A DNA stretch of 64,000 nucleotides from UBA5216 sp043743335 (GTDB lineage: Bacteria > Pseudomonadota > Gammaproteobacteria > Burkholderiales > SG8-41): positions 1 to 64,000 of the forward strand of contig JAYTWR010000127.1 in assembly GCA_043743335.1 (NCBI GenBank), written 5' to 3'. The notes beneath the pieces were generated by a model that was not told the DNA's origin, did not search any database, and saw only the letters and a program-made list of their open reading frames with translations. Every line of letters starts with the position of its first letter. The first letter of the stretch is position 1. Positions 24,301 through 31,918 of this stretch are shown one piece after another. Both the position numbers and the translations under genes were made by a program.

Positions 24301-24753
24301 CTATTTTTGCCAGCGTTCGGCTGCAGCATCATCAGCCGCACGCGCATCGACCCAGCGCGCGCCTTGGCCGGTTTGCTCTTTTTTCCAGAACGGCGCGCGG
24401 GTTTTCAGGTAATCCATAATGAACTCGCACGCGGCAAACGCGTCACCGCGATGCGCACTGGTCACCACCACCAGCACGATTTGATCCAGCGGCTTTAGCG
24501 TGCCGATACGGTGGATCACCAGCGCGTCCATCACCTGCCAGCGGGCGCGGGCCTGCGTGATGATTTCATCCACGGATTTTTCCGTCATGCCGGGATAATG
24601 CTCCAGCGTCATCTCGGCCACACTGTCGCCTTCATTCAGGTCGCGCACCACGCCGATGAAGCTGGCAATGGCACCGATCTTCGGATTGCCGGCACGCAGC
24701 GCCGCAATCTCGCGGCTCACGTCGAAATCTTCGGGTTGCACGCGAACGGTCAC
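24301..24753 (-). CDS. moaE: Molybdopterin synthase catalytic subunit MoaE
   Basis: A 150-residue MoaE, the large subunit of molybdopterin synthase, which uses the MoaD thiocarboxylate to convert precursor Z (cPMP) to molybdopterin. Motifs present are FIGVVRDLNEGDSV, MTLEHYPGM, HRIGTLKPLD, the VTSAHRGDAFAAC segment and the conserved PFWKKE near residue 120 with the catalytic Lys region. It directly follows moaD with a 1-base gap, so the two subunits are made together. It is the last gene of a molybdenum operon on the minus strand. Confidence 0.96.
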   Translation of the reverse strand: MTVRVQPEDFDVSREIAALRAGNPKIGAIASFIGVVRDLNEGDSVAEMTLEHYPGMTEKSVDEIITQARARWQVMDALVIHRIGTLKPLDQIVLVVVTSAHRGDAFAACEFIMDYLKTRAPFWKKEQTGQGARWVDARAADDAAAERWQK

Positions 24754-24754
24754 G

Positions 24755-25018
24755 CTAGCCTCCGGTCACCGGCGGAAAAAAGGCTACTTCATCCCCCGCC
24801 TTTACCGGCGTGGTGCCTGTAGCAACCGACTGGTTCACTGCCGCGCGATAGGCACGCCCCGCTGCTAACTCCTGCGCCCACGCACCACCACGCGCCGCCA
24901 GCAACGCACGTACACCTTCCAGCGTATCGACGCCTACCGGCAAGGCAAGTGGCTCGGACACCTTACCAAAGGCTTCGCGCAGGCGGGCAAAATACAGCAA
25001 GATTATGGGTTCGGTCAT
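24755..25018 (-). CDS. moaD: Molybdopterin synthase sulfur carrier MoaD
   Basis: An 87-residue ubiquitin-like sulfur carrier. It has the beta-grasp pattern (IILLYFARLREAFGK, VNQSVATGTTPVKAGDEVAFFPPVTGG split by a helix region) and ends in the obligatory Gly-Gly, which is adenylated and thiocarboxylated. FFPPVTGG is the standard C terminus. It sits immediately upstream of moaE. Confidence 0.96.
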   Translation of the reverse strand: MTEPIILLYFARLREAFGKVSEPLALPVGVDTLEGVRALLAARGGAWAQELAAGRAYRAAVNQSVATGTTPVKAGDEVAFFPPVTGG

Positions 25019-25100
25019 GGCGAGTGTCGATTAACGTCCGGGCAAAGAAAAGCTGCGTTTGTTGCTACAGGCAGCGCAATATACAACGACAACGCTGAAG

Positions 25101-25598
25101 TCATTGCCCCAACCCCAAATGTTGCAGCATGAATGCTGCGATTTGCGGCGGCTGGTTAATATCGAGTTGCGGCAGATGCGTCTGCAGCGGCGTATCGCTC
25201 GCCACTGCCACCACGTTTGAGTCATGCGGATGCAGCAACGACTCGCCCACCACGCTGCGATACACCTCTATTTTCGGAATCGGATCGTGCTTGAAGCCTT
25301 CCACCAACAATAAATCGCAGGGCGACAGATGGCGGATTTGCTCGTTTAAATCTGGCTCTGCCGCACCGCGCAGTTCGTGCATCAGCACCCAGCGCCGCGA
25401 TGATGTCACCAGCACCTCGGTACAACCGGCGTGACGATGGCGATACGAATCTTTGCCCGGCGTATCCACGTCAAACTGGTGATGCGCGTGCTTGATGAGC
25501 GACACTTTCAACCCGCGCGCAGTCATCAGCGGAATCAGCTTTTCTATCAGCGTGGTTTTCCCACTGCCGCTGTAGCCGGCAAAGCCAAATATTTTCAT
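25101..25598 (-). CDS. mobB: Molybdopterin-guanine dinucleotide biosynthesis adaptor MobB
   Basis: A 165-residue P-loop protein. The Walker A motif GYSGSGKTTLIEKL lies at residues 8-21, followed by KVSLIKHAHHQFDVDTPGKDSYRHR and the family segment LLLVEGFKHDPIPKIEVYR, both diagnostic for MobB. MobB binds GTP and assists MobA in making bis-MGD, the cofactor form used by formate dehydrogenase. It lies between the mod genes and moaD on the same strand with an 82-base gap downstream. Confidence 0.95.
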   Translation of the reverse strand: MKIFGFAGYSGSGKTTLIEKLIPLMTARGLKVSLIKHAHHQFDVDTPGKDSYRHRHAGCTEVLVTSSRRWVLMHELRGAAEPDLNEQIRHLSPCDLLLVEGFKHDPIPKIEVYRSVVGESLLHPHDSNVVAVASDTPLQTHLPQLDINQPPQIAAFMLQHLGLGQ

Positions 25599-25614
25599 AA
25601 CCGATAAATCATCG

Positions 25615-25632
25615 TAACTAATTGTTTTTATT
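25615..25632 (+). repeat. IHF-like AT-rich repeat, copy 8
   Basis: TAACTAATTGTTTTTATT in the 45-base gap between mobB and modC. One mismatch to the IHF consensus (A for T at the third position of the complement). Confidence 0.65.
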
Positions 25633-25643
25633 GAGTTTTTAGT

Positions 25644-26738
25644 TTACGCCGCAGCATGACGATGGTCAAGCGATACCGCCTTCACCAGCGCGTAAACCGC
25701 CATCCCGGGCGTGAGCGCAAGCTGGCGCACGGCGCGCCGGGTGACGCGTGCGCGCAACGTTGCCGCGCCCACGGTGATCGCCACGTGCACGCTGCTGCCC
25801 GGCGATTCACCTGTCGTGTCAATGGCGCTGATCGTTCCTTGCAGGATATTTTGAATGCTGATGTGTTGCGGCTTGGCGAGGGCAATCGACACTTCCCGCG
25901 CTCGGATGCGCACTCGCACCCGCTCGCCGGCCTGCGCACCAAAATGGCCGACGGTGAGCGTGCCGCCGTCAAAACCCAGCGTGGCAAGGCCATCGTCGAG
26001 ATCGACGCTGATCACGTGCGTTTCAATCACCGCGCCGCCTTCGAACACGCCCGCCGCCGAGCGCAAATCAGGCCGCCCCATCACGTCCTCGACGCCGCCG
26101 CTGGCCACCACCCGGCCTGACGCGAGCAGCACCACCTGATCGGCAAGCTCCAGCACTTCTTCCACGGAATGACTGACGTAAACCATCGGAATGCGCGTGT
26201 CGTCGCGCAGCAGGCGCAGATAGCGCAAAATCTCGCCCTTGCGTTCGCCATCCAGCGAGGCCAACGGCTCGTCCAGCAGCAGCAGGCGCGGTTTTGCCAG
26301 CAGCGCCCGTCCTATGGCCACACGCTGCTTTTCGCCGCCCGACAATTGCGCCGGGCGCCGCTGCAACAGTTCGCCGATACCCAGCAACTCGACCACATGC
26401 GCGAATTCCGCCGCCGAATACAATGCACGGTTAAACCAGTGCGCGTAAGTGAGATTTTGCCGCACGGTGAAATGGGGAAACAAACGCCCCTCCTGAAACA
26501 CATACCCAAAGCGCCGCCGCCCTGCGGCAACCTGCACGCCACGCGCCGCGTCGAACAGGGTTTCGCCGTCGAACACGATACGCCCTGTGCGCGGGCGCGC
26601 GAGTCCGGCGATGGCGTTGATCAGCGTGGTCTTGCCCGCGCCAGAGCGGCCAAACAACGCGGTGACGCCCGCGCCGCACTGGAACGCCGCGTCAAGGCTG
26701 AATCCGCCTTGCGTGTGGCTAATGTTGACGTTCAGCAT
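25644..26738 (-). CDS. modC: Molybdate ABC transporter ATPase ModC
   Basis: A 364-residue ABC ATPase. Walker A is GRSGAGKTT (about 30-38), the signature is QLSGGEKQRVAIGRAL, Walker B LLLLDEPLASLD, and the switch His lies in VYVSHSVEE. The C-terminal 130 residues carry a MOP/TOBE-type oxyanion-binding module (ISIQNILQGTISAI...GATLRARVTRRA), characteristic of ModC. ATG 26738 starts the family's N terminus MLNVNI and overlaps modB by 20 bp; in-frame open sequence upstream of it is Cys/Arg-rich antisense-like code and is not used. Confidence 0.95.
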   Translation of the reverse strand: MLNVNISHTQGGFSLDAAFQCGAGVTALFGRSGAGKTTLINAIAGLARPRTGRIVFDGETLFDAARGVQVAAGRRRFGYVFQEGRLFPHFTVRQNLTYAHWFNRALYSAAEFAHVVELLGIGELLQRRPAQLSGGEKQRVAIGRALLAKPRLLLLDEPLASLDGERKGEILRYLRLLRDDTRIPMVYVSHSVEEVLELADQVVLLASGRVVASGGVEDVMGRPDLRSAAGVFEGGAVIETHVISVDLDDGLATLGFDGGTLTVGHFGAQAGERVRVRIRAREVSIALAKPQHISIQNILQGTISAIDTTGESPGSSVHVAITVGAATLRARVTRRAVRQLALTPGMAVYALVKAVSLDHRHAAA

Positions 26739-27426
26739 CGTAGCCCTTGACCCGTTGATTCGCGCGACGCACCAGTGCCTCCGACAGCAGCAGCGCAGCC
26801 AGCGACAGCACCAACGACAACACACACAGCCGCTGTGCCGCCGCTTCGCCGCCGGGCACTTGCCACAGGGCGTAAATCGCAAGCGGCAATGTCTGCGTTT
26901 CACCGGGAATATTGGAAACAAACGTAATCGTCGCGCCGAACTCGCCGAGACTGCGCGCGAACGCCAGCAGCATGCCGGTCAACATGCCCGGCAGCGCCAG
27001 CGGCAGCGTAATCGTTAGCAGCACGCCCCAACGCCCCGCGCCCAGGGTTTGCGCTGCGGACTCGAGCTTGGGATCAATCGCTTCCATCGACAAGCGCATC
27101 GCGCGCACCATCAGCGGAAAACTCATGATGGCACTCGCAATCGCCGCACCGCTCCAGCGAAACGCCACCACCAGCCCGAACCAGTCTTCAAGCCACGCGC
27201 CCAGCGCGCCTTGCCGTCCGAACAGCAGCAGCAGCCAATAACCCACCACCACCGGCGGCAGCACCAGTGGCAAATGCACTAGGGCGTCAAATAGGCTTTT
27301 GCCGGGAAATTGGCAGCGCGCCAACAGATGCGCCGCTGCGATGCCGAACGGCACACTGATGAGGACGCTCCACAGTGCCACTTTCAGGCTAAGCAGCACG
27401 ATGTCGAGCTCAGCGGCAGACAACAC
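26719..27426 (-). CDS. modB: Molybdate ABC transporter permease ModB
   Basis: A 235-residue inner-membrane permease with about five to six transmembrane helices. The coupling-helix EAA-type motif is ESAAQTLGAGRWGVLLTITL, and LPLVLPPVVVGYWLL and RSLGEFGATITF are typical for ModB. It forms the channel of the molybdate importer with ModA and ModC. The start is GTG 27426, two bases after the modA stop; the end overlaps modC. Confidence 0.96.
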   Translation of the reverse strand: MLSAAELDIVLLSLKVALWSVLISVPFGIAAAHLLARCQFPGKSLFDALVHLPLVLPPVVVGYWLLLLFGRQGALGAWLEDWFGLVVAFRWSGAAIASAIMSFPLMVRAMRLSMEAIDPKLESAAQTLGAGRWGVLLTITLPLALPGMLTGMLLAFARSLGEFGATITFVSNIPGETQTLPLAIYALWQVPGGEAAAQRLCVLSLVLSLAALLLSEALVRRANQRVKGYDAERQH

Positions 27427-27428
27427 GA

Positions 27429-28205
27429 TCAGGTTTTCCCCGCCTCGACCACGAAACCGAATTTACGCCATAGGGCCTGTGCCTCGGCAGTGCGCAAAAA
27501 TTGCAGCAAAGCGCCGGCACTGTTTGAGCGGCTACCGGCGATCAAGGCCGCCGGATACACAATCGGCGGGTGCAGATGGGCGGGGAACTCGGCCACTATC
27601 CGCACTTTGCCCTCGGCCAAAGCATCCGTACGATAAACAATGCCCAGCGGCGCTTCACCACGCGCCACCAGCGCCAGCGCCACGCGCACGTTTTCACCGG
27701 GTGCGAGCTTGTTCGCCACCGCAGGCCACACGCCCAAGGCTTCCAGTGCCGCCTTGGCGTATCGCCCGGCAGGCACCGCAGTGGGATCAGCCAACGCCAA
27801 GCGGTGCCGGCCCAAAGCCGCCGCCAGCGGAAACTGTGGCGCGATGGTCAGACTCACTGGGTGAGCCGCTGGCGCAATCAACACCAGACGGTTCGACACC
27901 AGTGTGACGCGCGAGTCGGCTACGAGACGTTGGCGTTGATCGAGGTAATCCATCCATTCCCGGTCGGCTGAAATGACAATATCCGCTGGCGCGCCCTTTT
28001 CAATCTGTCGCGCCAGCGCCGGGCTGGCACCGTATGAGACACGCACGGCGGTGCCCCGTTGTTTTTCAAACTGGCGAGTCAATTCATCCAGACTTTCTTT
28101 CAGGCTGGCGGCGGCGTAGACCGTCACGGTGGCAGTCGATTGCGCAACGGCAACCGGTACCCAATTAAGCCAAAACAGCAAACCAAGGAAAAATAAATTA
28201 TTCAT
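27429..28205 (-). CDS. modA: Molybdate-binding periplasmic protein ModA
   Basis: A 258-residue periplasmic protein with a signal peptide (MNNLFFLGLLFWLNWVPVAVAQ). Oxyanion-binding features are VYAAASLKESLDEL, SYGASPALARQIEKGAPADIV and the later DPTAVPAGRYAKAALEALG. ModA delivers molybdate or tungstate to ModBC. The ATG at 28205 directly abuts an IHF-like AT-rich repeat, with no clear Shine-Dalgarno; a TTG at 28214 is in frame but less likely. The upstream region carries a ModE-like operator and tandem repeats, so metal-dependent repression is expected. Confidence 0.95.
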   Translation of the reverse strand: MNNLFFLGLLFWLNWVPVAVAQSTATVTVYAAASLKESLDELTRQFEKQRGTAVRVSYGASPALARQIEKGAPADIVISADREWMDYLDQRQRLVADSRVTLVSNRLVLIAPAAHPVSLTIAPQFPLAAALGRHRLALADPTAVPAGRYAKAALEALGVWPAVANKLAPGENVRVALALVARGEAPLGIVYRTDALAEGKVRIVAEFPAHLHPPIVYPAALIAGSRSNSAGALLQFLRTAEAQALWRKFGFVVEAGKT

Positions 28206-28221
28206 TAAAATCAACTACTTA
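28206..28221 (-). repeat. IHF-like AT-rich repeat, copy 9
   Basis: On the minus strand TAAGTAGTTGATTTTA immediately before the modA ATG, the same arrangement as copy 1 before the acyl-CoA dehydrogenase. The complement AATCAACTACTTA fits WATCARNNNNTTR. Confidence 0.7.
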
Positions 28222-28230
28222 GTATGTACT

Positions 28231-28266
28231 CTACGCATCGTTCTACGCATCGTTCTACGCATCGTT
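28231..28266. repeat. Three perfect tandem 12-bp repeats in the modA leader
   Basis: CTACGCATCGTT at 28231, 28243 and 28255. The last unit runs straight into the CGTTATAT half of the ModE-like operator. Confidence 0.92.
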
Positions 28267-28286
28267 ATATACATAAGAATATAACG
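28263..28286. promoter_or_regulatory. Candidate ModE operator upstream of modABC
   Basis: A perfect inverted repeat CGTTATAT-N8-ATATAACG between modE and modA. This resembles the ModE-binding consensus (TATA-rich palindrome with CGTTATAT-type halves) known in Proteobacteria, and its AT-rich centre could overlap the promoter of modA. Confidence 0.75.
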
Positions 28287-28328
28287 TTTTCCACGCCACA
28301 GCGCAATCGGAACTTACCCGGTTTGCTA

Positions 28329-28358
28329 CGGCTTGTGACGGCTTGTGACCGCTTGTGA
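28329..28358. repeat. Three tandem 10-bp repeats downstream of modE
   Basis: CGGCTTGTGA, CGGCTTGTGA, CCGCTTGTGA at 28329, 28339 and 28349, ending 6 bases before the modE stop codon at 28365. Confidence 0.85.
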
Positions 28359-28364
28359 CGGTTT

Positions 28365-28733
28365 TTATGGCCCGCCACGCTTGGCAGTCGGCTGGCTCAA
28401 AAGGCGCGTGAATTGCGCCAGATCGTCTTCAATAGCGCGCGACGCCTTACCTTCCATGGCATGAAACTGCGCCACCAATTGGCGTCCAAAGTCAGTCACC
28501 GACGCACCGCCGCCGCGCTTACCGCCGATGGCGGTCACCACCACAGGCTCGACAAAACTGCCATTCAGGGCCTCAACCAACTGCCACGCGCGCCGGTACG
28601 ACATGCCCATGCCGCGCGCAGCGGCTGAAATGGAGCCGCTAGCGTCAATTTGCGCAATCAACGCGGCCTTGCCCGGCCCCATGGCCGGATCGGCTGCCGC
28701 CAAAATACGCAATGTCAGACCCGGATATCGCAT
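28365..28733 (-). CDS. modE: ModE-like winged-helix regulator, N-terminal domain only
   Basis: A 122-residue LysR-type-HTH protein matching the N-terminal half of ModE (ALIAQIDASGSISAAARGMGMSYRRAWQLVEALN, a segment I give in two parts: the helix ISAAARGMGMSYRRAW and the preceding ALIAQID). The wing segment GGKRGGGASVTDFG is present. The C-terminal molybdate-binding MOP domains of full-length ModE (about 260 residues) are absent. Single-domain ModE proteins are known, so it probably represses modABC from the operator at 28263-28286. How it senses molybdate without the MOP domain is unclear. It lies upstream of modA on the same strand. Confidence 0.88.
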   Translation of the reverse strand: MRYPGLTLRILAAADPAMGPGKAALIAQIDASGSISAAARGMGMSYRRAWQLVEALNGSFVEPVVVTAIGGKRGGGASVTDFGRQLVAQFHAMEGKASRAIEDDLAQFTRLLSQPTAKRGGP

Positions 28734-28896
28734 GATTGTCTTACGCTAAAAGGGATTTCAAAGCATAAGCGACATCCTCGTGCCGGTCAAAGTCACCGGG
28801 TGCCGCCCCAGTGAAATATCGCGATTTTTTGCCAGCCGCCCGCAGCTTACATACAATGCGGCTTTAGCCCTTCGCCCACACGTTACTACAGAACCT

Positions 28897-29667
28897 ATGC
28901 CGCTCAGTTACATCGTTGATTCCGCCACCGCGCCGTGGAAACGCAGCGTGTCCGAAGGCGTGGCATTTGAGTGCCAGTTGTTGTTGTCCGGCGAAGACGG
29001 CGGGCCGGAAGCCATGCGCTTTCGCTTTGACGATTGCCCGTCAGTGTATGCGCACATGCATCTCACCTCGCAGTTTCAATTGCTGCTTAATGGCGCGATG
29101 GATTTTCCGCGCGGCGTAAAGCATCTGGAATCGCTGGCGATTCACTACACCGATCACAACATGCCGTACGGCCCCTTCGCGGTTTCCGGTCGGCACGACA
29201 TGCTGGTGCTACACCCGCGCGCCGGCGGCATTATTGCCATGACCAATCACGACGCACGGCGGCAAATCAACTTGAGCGGACGGCTGTATGCCGCGCTCGG
29301 CGCTGACCTGACTTGGCAACCCCTGCCGGGCGTGCCCGACGGTTCATTCAAATTTCTCATGCCCCCGGATTTCGGCCCGGCAGCCGTGGTCACACGCACA
29401 CCGGCGCACGCGGCGCTGTCCATGCCCGCACCGGTGTTCGGGCGCTATGAAGTGGTGCTCGAAGGTTCGGTTATCATGGGCGGGCAAGAAATCGCCGCGC
29501 CCGGGTTTCGCTATGTGCGCAACGACCAGCCGGTTGAAGCCATCATGACCGGCGACGCGGGTGCGACGGTGGCTTTTTTGACGTTCGACAAAGATGCACT
29601 CGAAGGCGGCATAACCGGTGAAGGCTTGGCGGTGGAAGCAGCCGCCGCGATGGCCCGAGCCATTTAA
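28897..29667 (+). CDS. Conserved protein of unknown function, possibly cupin-like
   Basis: A 256-residue protein starting at ATG 28897; I do not recognise its family with confidence. It has no signal peptide or membrane segment. Mostly beta-strand-like sequence with HMHLTSQFQLLLNGAMDFP and VLEGSVIMGGQEIAAPGF suggests two cupin-like halves. His residues in YAHMHL and IHYTDHNMPYGPF could bind metal. It lies upstream of a DsbA-family gene with 35 bases between, likely in one transcript, and between the mod and tup regions. Substrate and reaction are unknown. Confidence 0.6.
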   Translation: MPLSYIVDSATAPWKRSVSEGVAFECQLLLSGEDGGPEAMRFRFDDCPSVYAHMHLTSQFQLLLNGAMDFPRGVKHLESLAIHYTDHNMPYGPFAVSGRHDMLVLHPRAGGIIAMTNHDARRQINLSGRLYAALGADLTWQPLPGVPDGSFKFLMPPDFGPAAVVTRTPAHAALSMPAPVFGRYEVVLEGSVIMGGQEIAAPGFRYVRNDQPVEAIMTGDAGATVAFLTFDKDALEGGITGEGLAVEAAAAMARAI

Positions 29668-29702
29668 TTCTCGTACGCAGACGCTTGATAAGGAGACTGG
29701 CC

Positions 29703-30359
29703 ATGACAGCAACCCCGGAAACCAAAGAACCGTTTCGTGTCGCCATATTTGCGGATTTTGTCTGCCCCTACAGCTTTTTGGCGGTGGAACAAATCGACCG
29801 TCTGTCGCGCGAGTACGGTGTGAAGCCGATGTGGCGTCCGCACTGGCTGCACCCCGATACGCCCCCCGAAGGCTGCGCACGTGACACCTCGGCAGACGCG
29901 TCGGCCAAAGCCGAGCGGCGCAATGCTTGGCTTAAAGAAATGGCGCCGGATCAATTCGCCCGCATGCGTTACCCCGAAAAACGCCAATACAGCTTTCGTG
30001 CGTTTGAAGCGCTGGAATTCGCCAGCGATTACGAAATGGATTTTCCGTTCACCAACGCACTCTACGATTTGATGTGGACTGAAGAGCGCGATATCGGCGA
30101 CACCGAAACCCTGCTCGCTGCCGCGAATCGCGTGGGCCTTGATGCGGCTGAACTCAAACTGGCTCTCGACGAAAACCAATACACCGAGCGCGCGCTTGAG
30201 GCGCTAAACCAGGCGCGACGCATCGGCATCACCAACACACCCACGATTTTTCTCGGCAAAACACGCATCAACGGCTGGCACTACTACGAAGTACTGCAAT
30301 CCGTGATGGAAAAGCAGGGCTGCATGCCACTCGCCGCGCGCACGGCACTGGCAAGCTGA
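29703..30359 (+). CDS. DsbA-family oxidoreductase (FrnE/HCCA isomerase-like)
   Basis: A 218-residue thioredoxin-fold protein. The N-terminal FADFVCPYSFLAVEQIDRL carries CPYS in place of a CXXC motif, as in 2-hydroxychromene-2-carboxylate isomerase and FrnE-like proteins. The cis-Pro region is ITNTPTIFLGKTRINGWHYYE near residue 185. AAGGAG 9 bases upstream supports ATG 29703. Having only one active-site Cys, it is more likely a glutathione-dependent isomerase/transferase than a disulfide oxidase. It follows the unknown cupin-like gene. Confidence 0.82.
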   Translation: MTATPETKEPFRVAIFADFVCPYSFLAVEQIDRLSREYGVKPMWRPHWLHPDTPPEGCARDTSADASAKAERRNAWLKEMAPDQFARMRYPEKRQYSFRAFEALEFASDYEMDFPFTNALYDLMWTEERDIGDTETLLAAANRVGLDAAELKLALDENQYTERALEALNQARRIGITNTPTIFLGKTRINGWHYYEVLQSVMEKQGCMPLAARTALAS

Positions 30360-30383
30360 CACGCGGCCAAACAAACAACGCGA

Positions 30384-31211
30384 TTATTTTTTAGCGTTGG
30401 GAAAAAACAGCGGCTCGCCGCCGATTGTGTAGCCCGCAATGGCTTGCTGGCCTTCAATTGACACCAGCCAGTCTGAGAAGGCCTGCGCCCATACGCTTTT
30501 GATGTGGGGATGCTTGGCGGAATTCACCAATATCACACCGTAGGGGTTGAACAGTCGCTGATCGCCTTCGGCCAAAATCACCAAGTCGCCGCGATTTTTG
30601 AACGACAGCCATGTGCCACGATCGGTCAAAGCGTAGGCATTCATGGCTGACGCCGTATTCAACGTCGGCCCCATACCTGACCCCGTTTCTCGGTACCAAG
30701 TGCTTTTGCCGCTTTGCGGATCAACCCCCGCCGCTTTCCACAAGCGCAATTCGGCGGCGTGGGTGCCACTCTTGTCGCCACGCGAGGTAAAAAGAATTTT
30801 CGCTTCAGCCACTTTGCGAAACGTTGCCACCACGTCTTTTTCGCCCAAGATTCTCGCGGGGTCAGCTTTCGGCCCCACCAGTACGAAGTCGTTGTACATC
30901 ACCTCAACTCGCGTAACACCGTAGCCTTGCGCCACGAAGTTTTCCTCAGCCGCTTTGTCATGCACGAACACGACATCGGCGTCGCCACGCCGCGCCAAGT
31001 CGAGTGCTTGCCCGGTACCAAGTGCCACCACGCGCACCTGAATCCCTGTTTTTTTCTCGAATACCGGCAGCAAATGTTTAAACAAGCCAGACTGCTCGGT
31101 GGACGTGGTTGACGCCACGGTGATGTATTTTTGCTGCGCCCATGTTGGTACCGCACAACAGAGAAATATAATTAAGTAATTGATTTTAAACAGTTTTTTT
31201 AAATATCTCAC
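30384..31211 (-). CDS. tupA: Tungstate ABC transporter substrate-binding protein TupA
   Basis: A 275-residue periplasmic receptor with a signal peptide (MRYLKKLFKINYLIIFLCCAVPTWAQ, of which KINYLI overlaps an AT-rich repeat). The mature protein begins with ITVASTTSTEQSGLF, where TTST is the tungstate-binding loop of TupA/WtpA-type receptors. SRGDKSGTHAAE and YRETGSGMGPTLNTASAM are also typical. It is the last gene of tupBCA, its start overlapping the tupC stop by 4 bp. Tungstate supply fits the formate dehydrogenase genes upstream on the same strand. Confidence 0.93.
   Translation of the reverse strand: MRYLKKLFKINYLIIFLCCAVPTWAQQKYITVASTTSTEQSGLFKHLLPVFEKKTGIQVRVVALGTGQALDLARRGDADVVFVHDKAAEENFVAQGYGVTRVEVMYNDFVLVGPKADPARILGEKDVVATFRKVAEAKILFTSRGDKSGTHAAELRLWKAAGVDPQSGKSTWYRETGSGMGPTLNTASAMNAYALTDRGTWLSFKNRGDLVILAEGDQRLFNPYGVILVNSAKHPHIKSVWAQAFSDWLVSIEGQQAIAGYTIGGEPLFFPNAKK
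31173..31190 (+). repeat. IHF-like AT-rich repeat, copy 10, inside the tupA signal peptide
   Basis: TAAGTAATTGATTTTAAA; its complement encodes the FKINYL part of the TupA signal peptide. Exact IHF-consensus match. The only well-matched copy inside a reading frame I accept. Confidence 0.6.
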
Positions 31212-31912
31212 AACGCTTCTCCGCGCAAAAAATCCACGGCCTCTGGCGATTGCGGTTGGCTGAAAAATGCGTCTACGCCCGCTCGCTCTACCAGACGGCC
31301 TTCACTCAGAAAAAGTATTTCGTCGCCCAGCCGTCGCGCTTGGCTCAGGCTGTGCGTACTCATAATAATCTTGGTGCCACTGGCATGAATGGCGTTGATG
31401 ATGCGTTCGATGTCGCGCGTAGCGCCCGGATCAAGGTTAGCGGTCGGCTCGTCGAGAAACAGTACATCCGGCTCCGGCGCCCACGCCCGAGCCAATGCGA
31501 GGCGTTGCTGCTCACCGCCCGACAACACGCGCGCGGGCTGCTGCGCCAAAGCCGTTAAGCCGACAGCCTCCAGCACCTGCAGCGCCCGCTTGTCACGCAA
31601 GTGAGGTGCCACGCCCGCCAGCTTGAGCCCATACAACACGTTAGCCATGGCGGAGCGCCGCAATACCACCGGGCGCTGAAACACCATGGCCTGCGCTCGC
31701 GCACGTGGCATGGCACCTTGAGTGCGCCATACTATGCTACCGGCTGTGGGCTTCAGCAACCCGTGACACAGACGCATCAAAACACTTTTACCGGCACCGT
31801 TCGGCCCGAGAATAATCGTGCGCGTACCGCTCGCGATGCAGCACGAAACGCCCTGAATAATGGCACGGCCCGCTATGGCATAGCCTACATTCTCTAGGTT
31901 TAGCGGCAGCAT
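31208..31912 (-). CDS. tupC: Tungstate ABC transporter ATPase TupC
   Basis: A 234-residue ABC ATPase: Walker A GPNGAGKSVLM (about 36-46), signature VLSGGEQQRLALARAW, Walker B VLFLDEPTANLD, switch His in IIMSTHSLSQ. It lacks the MOP extension of ModC, as usual for TupC. It starts 6 bases after the permease gene and overlaps tupA. The substrate assignment rests on the neighbouring TupA. Confidence 0.92.
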   Translation of the reverse strand: MLPLNLENVGYAIAGRAIIQGVSCCIASGTRTIILGPNGAGKSVLMRLCHGLLKPTAGSIVWRTQGAMPRARAQAMVFQRPVVLRRSAMANVLYGLKLAGVAPHLRDKRALQVLEAVGLTALAQQPARVLSGGEQQRLALARAWAPEPDVLFLDEPTANLDPGATRDIERIINAIHASGTKIIMSTHSLSQARRLGDEILFLSEGRLVERAGVDAFFSQPQSPEAVDFLRGEAL

Positions 31913-31918
31913 TGTTGC

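Noticed and set aside
26739..26921. Sixty extra N-terminal residues for ModC
   Set aside because: The sequence is Cys/Arg-rich complement of modB coding sequence; the family starts at 26738.
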